From the IMG/VR virus record IMGVR_UViG_3300042452_000337, positions 1 through 62,623 of that record: a stretch of DNA of 62,623 bases, one strand, 5' to 3'. Position 1 is the first letter of the stretch; every line of letters begins with the position of its first letter. The position numbers were made by a program, and so were the translations under genes. The stretch comes from a virus. A model generated the notes under the pieces. It saw only the letters and a program-made list of their open reading frames with translations, searched no databases and had not been told where the DNA came from. This document shows positions 1-6,759 of this stretch, one piece after another.

Positions 1-99
1 CGTGACGCGGCTGGGGGGGCTCGGGGGTAGGGGGTATCGCGTGCGTTCCATCTATATGCGGCACAACGGGTTCCGTTTCACGCTGTCGACCCCGAGCGT
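1..99. repeat. 99-bp terminal direct repeat, left copy
   Basis: Identical to 62525-62623. The simplest reading is a circular or circularly permuted genome whose ends were read twice. The length of 99 is also a common assembler k-mer size, so it need not be a biological terminal repeat. It lies in the divergent region between the single-stranded DNA-binding gene (leftward) and the first rightward gene. It contains three G-runs at 13-19, 23-27 and 30-34. Confidence 0.95.
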
Positions 100-139
100 G
101 AATCGGCCTGCGGAAACCCCACGAATCCCAGTCCATTCC

Positions 140-215
140 TCGCTGCGGAGTCTGTCTTTTGTCGGAACGGTGATCGGCGTTCGACCGTCGCTGTGACCGG
201 CTGGAGGGACGAACG
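140..215 (+). promoter_or_regulatory. 15-mer element copy 1 with leader of the first gene
   Basis: TCGCTGCGGAGTCTG at 140-154 (first base differs from consensus), ending 61 bases before the ATG at 216. The leader holds a weak stem ACGGT/ACCGT (168-172 with 184-188) and SD GGAGGG. This is the first of nine intergenic copies. Confidence 0.6.
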
Positions 216-455
216 ATGAACGGCAACATGATCTGCGTCTGGAACGGCTACACGATCTCTTGCAACGTCAACGTCGGCGAGATCGCCGTCTACCACCGGG
301 ACGACATGGAATGGTGCCCGGTGTATCGCGGTCATGGCTACGTTTTGCGTGCCACCTACGCCCGCATCTGCGACATGGCTCGCGAAGGTTCGCAGATCGA
401 CCTGTATCGCTACGGCTGGAACGGTCGCGAGGTCGTGGCGGAGTTCTGGGGCTGA
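216..455 (+). CDS. Hypothetical protein (79 aa)
   Basis: First gene of the rightward arm. I do not recognise the family. It is small, rich in aromatic residues and Cys, with no membrane segment or signal peptide. The start is supported by GGAGGG seven bases upstream and by lying 61 bases after a 15-mer copy, as for several other genes of this arm. The stop is followed almost at once by the next 15-mer, so it appears to be its own transcription or processing unit. Probably an early host-interaction protein; that is inference from position only. Confidence 0.7.
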   Translation: MNGNMICVWNGYTISCNVNVGEIAVYHRDDMEWCPVYRGHGYVLRATYARICDMAREGSQIDLYRYGWNGREVVAEFWG

Positions 456-460
456 AACGC

Positions 461-536
461 CCGCTGCGGAGTCTGTTTCTTGTCGGCACCACGTTGGTGC
501 TGGCTGTCCCGTGTTCTCTCACTGAGGGAGTGTTCC
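461..536 (+). promoter_or_regulatory. 15-mer element copy 2 and hairpin leader
   Basis: Perfect CCGCTGCGGAGTCTG at 461-475, seven bases after the previous stop. A stem of about 7 bp with a CGT loop follows at 485-501, then a pyrimidine-rich tract and SD GAGGGAG. Distance from element to ATG is 61 bases. Confidence 0.65.
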
Positions 537-653
537 ATGCGTGAGTTCAACTACTGGTACTGCTACATGCGGCTGTCGGGCTACGACCACTGGGCGGGCC
601 TGTTCCTCGCCATCGAATTGCGTCGCGCTGAGCGCAAGGGCTATCTCGTCTGA
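537..653 (+). CDS. Hypothetical small protein (38 aa)
   Basis: Starts MREFNYWYCYM and ends GYLV. It is supported by a clean SD (GAGGGAG) and by sitting between two 15-mer/hairpin leaders exactly as its larger neighbours do. It is rich in Tyr, Trp and Arg. Function unknown. If the 15-mer marks gene boundaries, this is a genuine very short early gene. Confidence 0.6.
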   Translation: MREFNYWYCYMRLSGYDHWAGLFLAIELRRAERKGYLV

Positions 654-657
654 TTCC

Positions 658-760
658 CCGCTGCGGAGTCTGGATGTCGGTGGGGCTGAGTGTGACAGCC
701 CCATCCTCACCCGCACTTCGCGGGAATGGTTCGATTGTTTCTTTCTCTGAGGAGGTTCCT
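658..760 (+). promoter_or_regulatory. 15-mer element copy 3 and double-hairpin leader
   Basis: Perfect copy at 658-672. Two hairpins follow: GGGGCTG/CAGCCCC (682-702) and CCCGC/GCGGG (710-724), then a T-rich stretch and SD GAGGAGG. The extra hairpin explains the longer 88-base spacing to the ATG. Confidence 0.65.
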
Positions 761-1201
761 ATGTCCACTGCTGACTTCAAGGCCGCTGTTCAACTCGCTG
801 TCGAAACCGCTCTCGGGCTGGTCAAGACCGACAAAGCCCCGCCGGTGCCTGCCGCTGATCCCACCCCAGCCCCCGTGCAGAAGCGCAAGGGCAACCCCGA
901 AGCCCTCAAGCGGTGGCGTGAGGAGCAGAAGGCCGCAAAGGCCGCTGGTACGGCTGCGCCTGCCAAGAAGGCGAAGCCCAAGCCGGAGCCTGTCGCTGCC
1001 ATCAAGGCCGACGCCCCCGCGTGGGTCGTGAAGCCTCACACCACGCAGAAGGGCGTGAAGGGCAAGATCATCAACGTCGGCCCGTTCAATGCGTGGCTGG
1101 CCGATGGCGATGAGGAGAAGCGGGTCGCCATCATCGCCGCCATCAACGGCGTGTTCCGCCACGCCCAGTGCAACGACCTCGTGAAGGCCATCTGCGGCTA
1201 A
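761..1201 (+). CDS. Ala/Lys/Pro-rich protein (146 aa)
   Basis: I do not recognise the family. The first 40 residues are compatible with a helix. A basic, Ala/Lys/Pro-rich linker (about residues 40-95, with AKKAKPKPEP-type runs) leads into a compact C-terminal domain (about 95-146) containing GPFNAWLADGDEEKR. The linker resembles flexible tails of DNA-binding or nucleoid-type proteins, so a DNA-binding role is possible but not shown. Start chosen for GAGGAGG upstream of the ATG. It is bracketed by 15-mer leaders on both sides. Confidence 0.75.
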   Translation: MSTADFKAAVQLAVETALGLVKTDKAPPVPAADPTPAPVQKRKGNPEALKRWREEQKAAKAAGTAAPAKKAKPKPEPVAAIKADAPAWVVKPHTTQKGVKGKIINVGPFNAWLADGDEEKRVAIIAAINGVFRHAQCNDLVKAICG

Positions 1202-1278
1202 CCGCTGCGGAGTCTGGGATACGGGGCAGGACTGACACTGCCCCCAATTTTGTTCACACCCAACAGGAGAACGTCGCT
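1202..1278 (+). promoter_or_regulatory. 15-mer element copy 4 and leader
   Basis: Perfect copy at 1202-1216 starting directly after the previous stop. It is followed by the terminator-like hairpin at 1223-1244 and SD CAGGAGA. Spacing from element to ATG is 62 bases. Confidence 0.65.
1223..1254 (+). terminator. Intrinsic terminator-like hairpin
   Basis: GGGGCAG (1223-1229), 8-base loop, CTGCCCC (1238-1244), followed by CAATTTTGTT. Sits between the 15-mer and the SD of the next gene. Confidence 0.55.
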
Positions 1279-1527
1279 ATGGCTGGTTTGCCGACATACG
1301 CCCCCGAAGAAGCACCGCAGTGGGTTCACGATGTAGTCGAGAACCTGCAACGTGAGCACGACAATCGCGTTGAGGAATACATCGCTCTTGAGAAGATGCT
1401 GCCCGCTGGCAAGGAGCGTGCGGCCATCCATGTCGCCATCAACGCCCTGCGTGAGAGCGGGCACGGCTACATTGCCGACATTCTCGACGGCTACATCAAG
1501 CGACTCGCCGCCAGCCCGCTCGGCTAA
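1279..1527 (+). CDS. Hypothetical protein (82 aa)
   Basis: Unrecognised. Mostly helical in appearance (VHDVVENLQREHDNRVEEY), with no membrane segment. Start chosen at the ATG after CAGGAGA, 62 bases from a 15-mer. An in-frame upstream extension would run back through the hairpin leader and is rejected. The gene is followed immediately by another 15-mer copy. Confidence 0.7.
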   Translation: MAGLPTYAPEEAPQWVHDVVENLQREHDNRVEEYIALEKMLPAGKERAAIHVAINALRESGHGYIADILDGYIKRLAASPLG

Positions 1528-1654
1528 CCGCTGCGGAGTCTGACCAGTGAGGGCCGACGACGGCTCGGGCAGGTTCGTAGCCTGCCCCCTCACCTACGCC
1601 CATCGCAACTTCGCGGTGGGCGTTTTTGTTTCCCTTGTGTCAAGGAGTTTTCCC
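1528..1654 (+). promoter_or_regulatory. 15-mer element copy 5 and long double-hairpin leader
   Basis: Perfect copy at 1528-1542. The leader is the longest of the set (112 bases to the ATG) and contains a stem GGGCAGG/CCTGCCC at about 1567-1587 as well as the terminator-like hairpin at 1597-1622. Confidence 0.65.
1597..1630 (+). terminator. Strong intrinsic terminator
   Basis: 10-bp stem CGCCCATCGC (1597-1606) with GCGGTGGGCG (1613-1622, one G-U pair), then TTTTTGTTT. This is the textbook shape of a Rho-independent terminator. Confidence 0.8.
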
Positions 1655-1858
1655 ATGATCGTGACGAAGTTTCGCGGCAACGACGGGCGTATGTACCTGC
1701 TCACCAACACGGCATCCATGCCCGTGCCGGTGTTCAACGAGGAGAACGCAGACCACGTGGCGTCTGCGCTCATCGTGCAGGAGATCGCGGACGAGATCGC
1801 CCGCCTGGACAGTGAGCCCCAGCCCGCTGCCCGTGCCCTCCCTGTGTTCGTGAGGTAA
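1655..1858 (+). CDS. Hypothetical protein (67 aa)
   Basis: Unrecognised. It begins MIVTKFRGNDGRMYLL, suggesting a beta-rich start, followed by a helix (ADHVASALIVQEIADEIARL). Start supported by AAGGAG upstream. Separated by two bases from the next gene, so the two are probably co-translated. Confidence 0.7.
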   Translation: MIVTKFRGNDGRMYLLTNTASMPVPVFNEENADHVASALIVQEIADEIARLDSEPQPAARALPVFVR

Positions 1859-1860
1859 GC

Positions 1861-2091
1861 ATGAGCAACACGCTCACGAAGCCCACTGTGTTCGCGGTCT
1901 GCCTGACACGGCAGGAGTTGCACGCGGCACGTGCCGTCCTGCGCTTCATGCACGGCCACTCACACGAGGCGGAGTTCTGCCCGTCCCTGTCCATGCACGA
2001 GGCGGACGAAGCCCGTCATGCACTCGGGCGGGCACTGACGAAAGTCCACAACGCCCTGCTCGATGCAGGCGGAGCGGACGACACGAAGTAG
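1861..2091 (+). CDS. Hypothetical helical protein (76 aa)
   Basis: Unrecognised. His-rich helical protein (motifs RFMHGHSHEAE and HEADEARHALGRAL). It starts two bases after the previous stop, which implies translational coupling. No conserved catalytic motif can be named. The Cys and repeated His residues might bind a metal, but nothing proves it. Confidence 0.7.
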   Translation: MSNTLTKPTVFAVCLTRQELHAARAVLRFMHGHSHEAEFCPSLSMHEADEARHALGRALTKVHNALLDAGGADDTK

Positions 2092-2102
2092 CGGCGGCTT
2101 CC

Positions 2103-2178
2103 CCGCTGCGGAGTCTTGATTCTGACCGGCGGCACGTTGCCGCTGGCTGTCCCTTGTCCCTAGTTCTGAGGAGTTCCC
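2103..2178 (+). promoter_or_regulatory. 15-mer element copy 6 and hairpin leader
   Basis: Copy at 2103-2117 with the last base T instead of G. A GC-rich hairpin (about 2126-2146, CGT loop) follows, then a pyrimidine tract and SD TGAGGAG. Spacing to ATG is 61 bases. Confidence 0.65.
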
Positions 2179-2343
2179 ATGCGCAAGAAGAACCATCTGC
2201 CCCACACCCTGCACTTCATCCGCCTCGACAACGCGGCGAAGCAGTTGGGGGCACAGTCGAAGCGTCAATTCGTGGCCGATCTTCGCACGCTGTCAGACGC
2301 ACAGCGCCGCGAGATGGCTGACCTCGTGAAGAAGGAGGGCTGA
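2179..2343 (+). CDS. Small basic protein (54 aa)
   Basis: Begins MRKKNHLPHTLHF and contains a predicted helical C-terminus (DAQRREMADLVKKEG). Basic and small; possibly a nucleic-acid or host-factor binder, but I recognise no family. Supported by SD GAGGAG, the upstream 15-mer leader and tight spacing (3 bases) to the next gene. Confidence 0.65.
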   Translation: MRKKNHLPHTLHFIRLDNAAKQLGAQSKRQFVADLRTLSDAQRREMADLVKKEG

Positions 2344-2346
2344 TAC

Positions 2347-2577
2347 ATGGAGTGGGTCAAGTGCAACGACAGGCTCCCGGTTCCTGAGCCGGGAATGAAC
2401 GACGCGCTGGTTCTTGCGTTCGCAGAGGGACGCACGTACGCCATGCACTACTACCCGCCGTTCGATGGCTTGCCGGGCGCGTGGGCGTGCGCGCAGGGCG
2501 ATGGCTGGGGTGTTCCAAGTCATCGCGTCACGCACTGGATGCCCATGCCTGCACCTCCCGCTGCGGAGTCTGCGTGA
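2347..2577 (+). CDS. DUF551-like protein (76 aa)
   Basis: Starts MEWVKCNDRLPVPEPG and ends near VTHWMPMPAPP. This matches the layout of the DUF551 family: a W-x-x-V-x-x-R-L-P opening and an HWMP-L/M-P-x-PP close. The molecular role of the family is unknown; such genes are common in phages and prophages. The last codons (PAAESA) are encoded by a complete 15-mer copy at 2558-2572, so here the repeat has become part of the coding sequence. The stop TGA overlaps the ATG of the next gene. Confidence 0.75.
   Translation: MEWVKCNDRLPVPEPGMNDALVLAFAEGRTYAMHYYPPFDGLPGAWACAQGDGWGVPSHRVTHWMPMPAPPAAESA
2558..2572 (+). repeat. 15-mer element copy 7, within the end of a coding region
   Basis: Perfect CCGCTGCGGAGTCTG that encodes the last codons of the DUF551-like protein and ends four bases before the next ATG. 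No hairpin follows, unlike the intergenic copies. Confidence 0.7.
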
Positions 2578-2702
2578 TGGGCAACAAGTGGAACGACCAG
2601 TGGTGGTCACTGGTCAAGGCCGAACGCATCAAGGAGGAGCAACGTCTGCGGGTGGTTCGCAAGAGCAAGCGAGCCACCCGACGCAAGCAGAAGCAGCGGT
2701 GA
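2577..2702 (+). CDS. Small basic protein (41 aa)
   Basis: Begins MGNKWNDQWWSLVK and ends in a Lys/Arg-rich tail (RKSKRATRRKQKQR). It overlaps the previous stop (TGATG), which implies coupled translation. The high positive charge suggests nucleic-acid binding; no family is recognised. An in-frame extension upstream (to 2481) would be embedded in the DUF551-like gene and is rejected. Confidence 0.6.
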   Translation: MGNKWNDQWWSLVKAERIKEEQRLRVVRKSKRATRRKQKQR

Positions 2703-2707
2703 AGTAG

Positions 2708-2784
2708 CCGCTGCGGAGTCTGGTTTTCGGCAAGGCCATCCCACTTCGGGGTGGCCTTTTCTTTTTCACTGAGGAGATGGGCAC
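2708..2784 (+). promoter_or_regulatory. 15-mer element copy 8 and terminator leader
   Basis: Perfect copy at 2708-2722, five bases after the previous stop. It is followed by a strong terminator hairpin (2734-2756) and SD TGAGGAGA. Spacing to ATG is 62 bases. Confidence 0.65.
2734..2765 (+). terminator. Strong intrinsic terminator
   Basis: Stem GGCCATCCC/GGGGTGGCC with loop ACTTC, then TTTTCTTTTT. It lies directly upstream of the amidoligase gene and could isolate it from upstream transcription. Confidence 0.8.
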
Positions 2785-4116
2785 ATGCCTACCAATGAGG
2801 ACACTGGCACTCTTGCGGATCGCCTTCTGTCGGAGGTGCCGCAGCACGACGCGAACGGGTTTGCTATCGCTCACCCCTACTTGCATCGTGAAACCAACAC
2901 GCTGTACGGGCCCGATGGATTCAACATCGACGGCTTCAATCTGTCCGGGTTTGACAGGGAAGGGTACGACGAGCGCGGGTTCAACGAAAACAACCTGCAT
3001 CGTGAGACAGGCACGCACTACCACCCCGTCGATCACCTGACATGGGATCGCGGACGATACAGCGAGGACAACAACGACCTCGACTGGCGTGGCCGTGACC
3101 GCTGCGACAACGGCGAGTGCGAGGACATGGAATGTGAGTCCTGCAACCCGCCGGATGACGACGAGGAGCCCGTCGATGCGTCTTTCAACGACCGACTCGA
3201 CTCATACGGCGAGAAAGCACCCCGCAAGTTGGGCTGGTCTGACCACAGCCATCGCACGTTCGACGGCGAGTACGTGGCAGACCGCACGCTCTATGCGGGC
3301 CACGAGATCGAGATGTATGCGGACGACGAGGACTACAGCAGCGTCGAGCACGTTCTCGACCAACTCAACTCCGCGTACCGCAACTTCAAGCCGCAGACGC
3401 GGACGCTACGTTGCGCCATCGCCAAGTACGACGGCTCGCTTGAATACAAAGACGGCGGCTTCGAGGCGGTGACTGTTCCGCTCACACGCGAGCAGACCTA
3501 CGGAATCTTCGGGTCGTTTCGCGTACTGGGTGGCGGCTCCTGCTCGGCGTGGGACTGCGGCCCTGAGGTCGGCCATCACATCCACCTGTCACGTGCAGCG
3601 ATAGGCCCGCTGACGCTTGGCAAGTTGCTTGTGTTCGCCAACGTCGAGTGCAACCAGTTGTTCATCGAGCGGGTGGCCGGGCGCAAGGCGGACTACAACA
3701 CGTTCGCTTCCAAGAAACTGACCGATGCCATGCACGACAGACCCAATGCGGACAGGCACGAGGTCATCAACGTGACGAATCACACCGTCGAGTTCCGCAT
3801 GTTCAAATCCAACCTGCTCAGTCGTGGCATCCTCAAGAACTACGAGTTCGCCGTGTCGCTTGTGCGGTACTGCGAGCAAGTGGACTACGGCAACGGCGAG
3901 GAGCCGGAAGATAGCGACCACCCGCTGCACTACCTGTCGTACCGGCGGTGGCTTGCGGCCAAGCACGCAGAGTACCCGTACCTGCACCAGTTCTTCCTGT
4001 CTCACGGGAGCATGGCCCGCAACTACCGCCAGCACGCGGGCCTCGCCAAGAACGCTGTCCCAACCGAACGCAGCCCGAAGTTCGCCCTCATCCGGACGTC
4101 GGCTATCGGTGCCTGA
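2785..4116 (+). CDS. Amidoligase (COOH-NH2 ligase) with N-terminal GFN repeats
   Basis: 443 aa. The C-terminal half matches amidoligase-type COOH-NH2 ligases, which form amide bonds with ATP: GHEIEM (172-177) for metal/ATP contacts, DGSLE (216-220), GHHIHLSR (263-270), and VEFRMFKSNL (335-344). The N-terminal region is unusual. It has five exact 5-residue repeats at about 44-68 (DGFNI, DGFNL, SGFDR, EGYDE, RGFNE) flanked by two copies of LHRETxTxY (33-41 and 71-79). A Cys/Asp-rich stretch (105-130) follows. The neighbour is a class II glutamine amidotransferase; the two may together ligate ammonia or an amine to a carboxyl group. Amidoligases are known in phages with such partners, but the substrate is unknown. 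Start supported by GAGGAG. Confidence 0.85.
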   Translation: MPTNEDTGTLADRLLSEVPQHDANGFAIAHPYLHRETNTLYGPDGFNIDGFNLSGFDREGYDERGFNENNLHRETGTHYHPVDHLTWDRGRYSEDNNDLDWRGRDRCDNGECEDMECESCNPPDDDEEPVDASFNDRLDSYGEKAPRKLGWSDHSHRTFDGEYVADRTLYAGHEIEMYADDEDYSSVEHVLDQLNSAYRNFKPQTRTLRCAIAKYDGSLEYKDGGFEAVTVPLTREQTYGIFGSFRVLGGGSCSAWDCGPEVGHHIHLSRAAIGPLTLGKLLVFANVECNQLFIERVAGRKADYNTFASKKLTDAMHDRPNADRHEVINVTNHTVEFRMFKSNLLSRGILKNYEFAVSLVRYCEQVDYGNGEEPEDSDHPLHYLSYRRWLAAKHAEYPYLHQFFLSHGSMARNYRQHAGLAKNAVPTERSPKFALIRTSAIGA

Positions 4117-4159
4117 CTTTTCATTCCCATTCATCATTCACACACAGGAGACACACGCT

Positions 4160-4990
4160 ATGTGCCTTGCAATCTACAAGCCCGCCACCACCGCCGCCGA
4201 CTGGGACGCCTACGCGGCGGGCCACAACTCCAACGCCCACTCATGGGGTTTCGCCGCCGTCGTTGACGGCCAACTCGTCACGCGATGCGGCATCGGTACG
4301 TTCGCAGAGTTCAAGCAGGCGTTCGAGCCTTACGCTGACAAGCAGGCCATCATCCACTTCCGATGGGCCACGCACGGCAGCAAGACGGAGGCCAACTGCC
4401 ACCCGTTCCTTGTGAGCGACGACCTCGCCGTCATTCACAACGGCATCATCCACATCGAGTGCAGCGTCCACTCCGACCGCTCGGACACGTGGCACTTCAA
4501 CGAGTTGGTGCTGCGGCCCATGCACTCACGCGATCCGGACTTCTACTCCCGGCCCGATGTGATCTACACGATGGAGCAGGCACACGGGGGCAACAAGTTC
4601 GTGTTCCTGCGTGCGGACGGGGACTGCGGAATCTGGAACGCCGACGCTGGCAAGTGGGAGTCCGACGGCCACTGGTATTCCAACAGTGACTACAAGGGAT
4701 ACAGCATCGGCTATCGCTGGGCCCGCCAGTCCACGCCCGCCGTCACGGCGGAGCCCCGCTGGTGGGAGGCCGACGAGGGAAAGTTCCAGTACGACGAGGA
4801 CACGCTCGGCGGCACCGCCTCCGCAACCATCGACATCGAGGCCGACGACGACGAGATGGATGACGCGATGGAGTACACCGACCTTCGGCTGTACGACCTT
4901 CGCATGTACGGGTTCAGTCGCAAGACCCTGACCGAAGTGTTCGAGTTGACGGGTCACTTGGGGATCGAGGCACTGCACGACGCTATCTAG
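4160..4990 (+). CDS. Class II glutamine amidotransferase-like protein
   Basis: 276 aa. The start MCLAIY places Cys at position 2, the N-terminal nucleophile of Ntn-type glutamine amidotransferases. Other family marks are HFRWATHGS (66-74), NCHPF (79-83), HNGII (93-97) and an aspartate in DRSDT (106-110). The expected reaction is release of ammonia from glutamine. The C-terminal 100 residues are acidic and not recognised. SD CAGGAG precedes the ATG; an upstream in-frame extension overlaps the amidoligase and would hide Cys2, so it is rejected. Adjacency to the amidoligase (43 bases) suggests a two-gene amide-forming system. Confidence 0.85.
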   Translation: MCLAIYKPATTAADWDAYAAGHNSNAHSWGFAAVVDGQLVTRCGIGTFAEFKQAFEPYADKQAIIHFRWATHGSKTEANCHPFLVSDDLAVIHNGIIHIECSVHSDRSDTWHFNELVLRPMHSRDPDFYSRPDVIYTMEQAHGGNKFVFLRADGDCGIWNADAGKWESDGHWYSNSDYKGYSIGYRWARQSTPAVTAEPRWWEADEGKFQYDEDTLGGTASATIDIEADDDEMDDAMEYTDLRLYDLRMYGFSRKTLTEVFELTGHLGIEALHDAI

Positions 4991-4999
4991 GAGGGAAGC

Positions 5000-5224
5000 A
5001 TGAACGCTTTCTGGTTTCACTACAACAAGCCGCTGTCTCAGCAGCGGGGGCAACCGACGATGACGTTGCATCACAAGGGTGCGTGCGTGTTCGTGCGCCG
5101 CATCGTGTGCAACGTCCCAACCCACAGCCGTGAGCGAACCCGCCAGCCACGCATGGTCATTGCCGGTGTCGGCAACGTGCGTATCTCGGGCGACACGGCG
5201 TACATCACAGGAGATAAGGCATGA
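5000..5224 (+). CDS. Hypothetical protein (74 aa)
   Basis: Unrecognised, with beta-rich character (MVIAGVGNVRISGDTAYITG). Start follows GGAGGGAAGC. The stop overlaps the next ATG (ATGA-type overlap), so it is coupled to the following gene. Its place directly after the amidotransferase (9 bases) means it might belong to the same operon and system. Confidence 0.65.
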   Translation: MNAFWFHYNKPLSQQRGQPTMTLHHKGACVFVRRIVCNVPTHSRERTRQPRMVIAGVGNVRISGDTAYITGDKA

Positions 5225-5556
5225 GTACCACGATCAGTCACGTTGATGCGGTGCGGCAGGCAGTCCGCAACTTCAAGCAGGTGCAGCAAGAGCATCGTGA
5301 GTTCGGGGCGTGCGACACGGAGCCGGACGGACAGTTCCAAGTGCGCATGCACCGTGCAGCACACGGGCTGAGGCCCACCTCCCCGCAGGGGTGCGCCGGA
5401 TGGGAACTATTCAGCGGCATGAAGGGCGTCCGCTCTGCCGCAAGCAGGCTCACCGCTGCCTGTGATGCGGTCATCAAGGCCATCGAATCCTGCCCGACCG
5501 GCGAGCGGGACGAACTGATGGCGTACGTCCGCGACTACTGCTGGCGAGTGTACTGA
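5221..5556 (+). CDS. Hypothetical protein (111 aa)
   Basis: Unrecognised, mainly helical, with several Cys. Translation is coupled to the preceding gene by a 4-base overlap. It is the last gene before the next 15-mer/terminator leader, so it closes the transcription unit that begins with the amidoligase. Confidence 0.7.
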   Translation: MSTTISHVDAVRQAVRNFKQVQQEHREFGACDTEPDGQFQVRMHRAAHGLRPTSPQGCAGWELFSGMKGVRSAASRLTAACDAVIKAIESCPTGERDELMAYVRDYCWRVY

Positions 5557-5559
5557 CCA

Positions 5560-5630
5560 CCGCTGCGGAGTCTGGTTGATAGCGGCCGGTGGCATGGTGC
5601 CATCGGCTTTCTCTTTTTCTGGAGGTTCAC
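5560..5630 (+). promoter_or_regulatory. 15-mer element copy 9 and terminator leader
   Basis: Perfect copy at 5560-5574, four bases after a stop, followed by a strong terminator and SD GGAGG. Spacing to ATG is 56 bases. Confidence 0.65.
5585..5620 (+). terminator. Strong intrinsic terminator
   Basis: 10-bp stem GCCGGTGGCA/TGCCATCGGC (one G-U pair) with a TGG loop, then TTTCTCTTTTTC. Separates the amidoligase operon from the clamp-like gene. Confidence 0.8.
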
Positions 5631-6341
5631 ATGAAGATTCCTCAGTTCATCAAGCAACTCGTGAAGGTGTGCGACCACGAGTCCAGTCGCTACGCACTGG
5701 GTGGTATCAAGTGCGAGAGCGATGGCACCACCGCCAAACTCACGGCTACGGACGGTCGCATCCTCGCCTCCGTCCACTACCCGGACGATGACAAGCCGGT
5801 GGATGTGATCGTGGAGACACGGGAACTAGCCCGTGCCCCGTCCGTACTGTGGAAGAAGGGGCCACCGCCTCGCTTCGACGGCAAGGCTTTGTGCGTGGGC
5901 AAAGACAGCACGCCCATCGACACAGTGGACGGCAGGTTCCCCAAGTACGAGTCCATCTTCACCATCCACGACCAGCCCGATGGGTACGTGGCGGTGAACT
6001 TGGACGCTGCCCTGCTTGCCAAGTTGTGCGCCCTGTCGCACGCCATGAACGACGACCAGCACAAGGGCAAGGGCATCACGCTGTTCGTGAAGGACGCTAC
6101 CTCCTGCGTGTTCGCAACCACCAAGAGCGAGGACGGCAAGCACGTTGCCCGCCTCGCCATCATGCCACTGGCTGCGGACGAGGAGGGATACAAGCACGTT
6201 TTCCCGGCTCGTCCCGGTGCGGAGTCTGAGGATCGGGAGCCAGCCCCGCCGCCGGAAGTTCTTGACGACGACGCCATCGCTGAGGCGGTGACTCGCGAGC
6301 CGGAGCCCATCGGGGAATACGGCACGCTCGCCCCCGTCTGA
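5631..6341 (+). CDS. Beta-clamp-like (DnaN-like) protein
   Basis: 236 aa. The opening resembles the first domain of DNA polymerase III beta clamps: ALGGIKCESDG followed by KLTATDGRILASVHYP. A bacterial clamp is about 370 aa with three domains; this protein is shorter and ends in an acidic, Pro-rich tail. It could be a processivity factor or a decoy that recruits host clamp-binding proteins. The residues GAESE near 195 come from a 15-mer-like copy (6214-6228). Start chosen for GGAGG close to the ATG. No phage DNA polymerase was found, so any clamp would have to work with a host polymerase. The assignment rests on motif resemblance only. Confidence 0.5.
   Translation: MKIPQFIKQLVKVCDHESSRYALGGIKCESDGTTAKLTATDGRILASVHYPDDDKPVDVIVETRELARAPSVLWKKGPPPRFDGKALCVGKDSTPIDTVDGRFPKYESIFTIHDQPDGYVAVNLDAALLAKLCALSHAMNDDQHKGKGITLFVKDATSCVFATTKSEDGKHVARLAIMPLAADEEGYKHVFPARPGAESEDREPAPPPEVLDDDAIAEAVTREPEPIGEYGTLAPV
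6214..6228 (+). repeat. 15-mer-like copy 10, inside the clamp-like gene
   Basis: CCGGTGCGGAGTCTG differs from consensus at one base. It is read in frame as part of the acidic tail (GAESE). Confidence 0.6.
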
Positions 6342-6366
6342 CTGTCACTACAAGGAGGGCAACTCA

Positions 6367-6462
6367 ATGTCACACGGATGGACACACACGGAGATCGAAC
6401 TGTTCCTGCTCATGGCACTGGTGCTGATGAAGGCACTGGTGGTGTGGGCCAAACTCGACTGA
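6367..6462 (+). CDS. Small single-pass membrane protein (31 aa)
   Basis: MSHGWTHTEIELF leads into a hydrophobic stretch (LLMALVLMKALVVW) and a short charged end. Supported by AGGAGGG ten bases upstream and a fitting gap to both neighbours. It could sit in the inner membrane; holin-like or superinfection roles are conceivable but unproven. Confidence 0.55.
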   Translation: MSHGWTHTEIELFLLMALVLMKALVVWAKLD

Positions 6463-6474
6463 AAGGAAACGAAC

Positions 6475-6759
6475 ATGGCTCGTGTTCTTGACGACATCGT
6501 GCATTACTTCAAGCAGCGTGGAGTGGACATACTCGCCACGAAAAAGAACCTCTACACGCTCTGCCTCGACCACTGCGACAGCGTGTATGAGTCGCTGCAA
6601 GCACGCTCGTACCCCAAGCCCGACCTCATCCGCTCGGTGATCGAGGCGGAGCAGCACGTGCTGATGCTTGAGGAGGAACTGCGGGAGGCGTGGGCTGACA
6701 AGCGTCGCCTCATGCAGCAACTCGCCGCCGCCCTCAAGAAGGAGGAGTCCAATGCATGA
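6475..6759 (+). CDS. Helical protein with C-terminal coiled coil (94 aa)
   Basis: Unrecognised. Residues about 50-90 (AEQHVLMLEEELREAWADKR and following) have coiled-coil character. Starts after AAGGAAAC. The last codons overlap the start of the LexA-like gene by 8 bases, so the two are coupled. Confidence 0.65.
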   Translation: MARVLDDIVHYFKQRGVDILATKKNLYTLCLDHCDSVYESLQARSYPKPDLIRSVIEAEQHVLMLEEELREAWADKRRLMQQLAAALKKEESNA

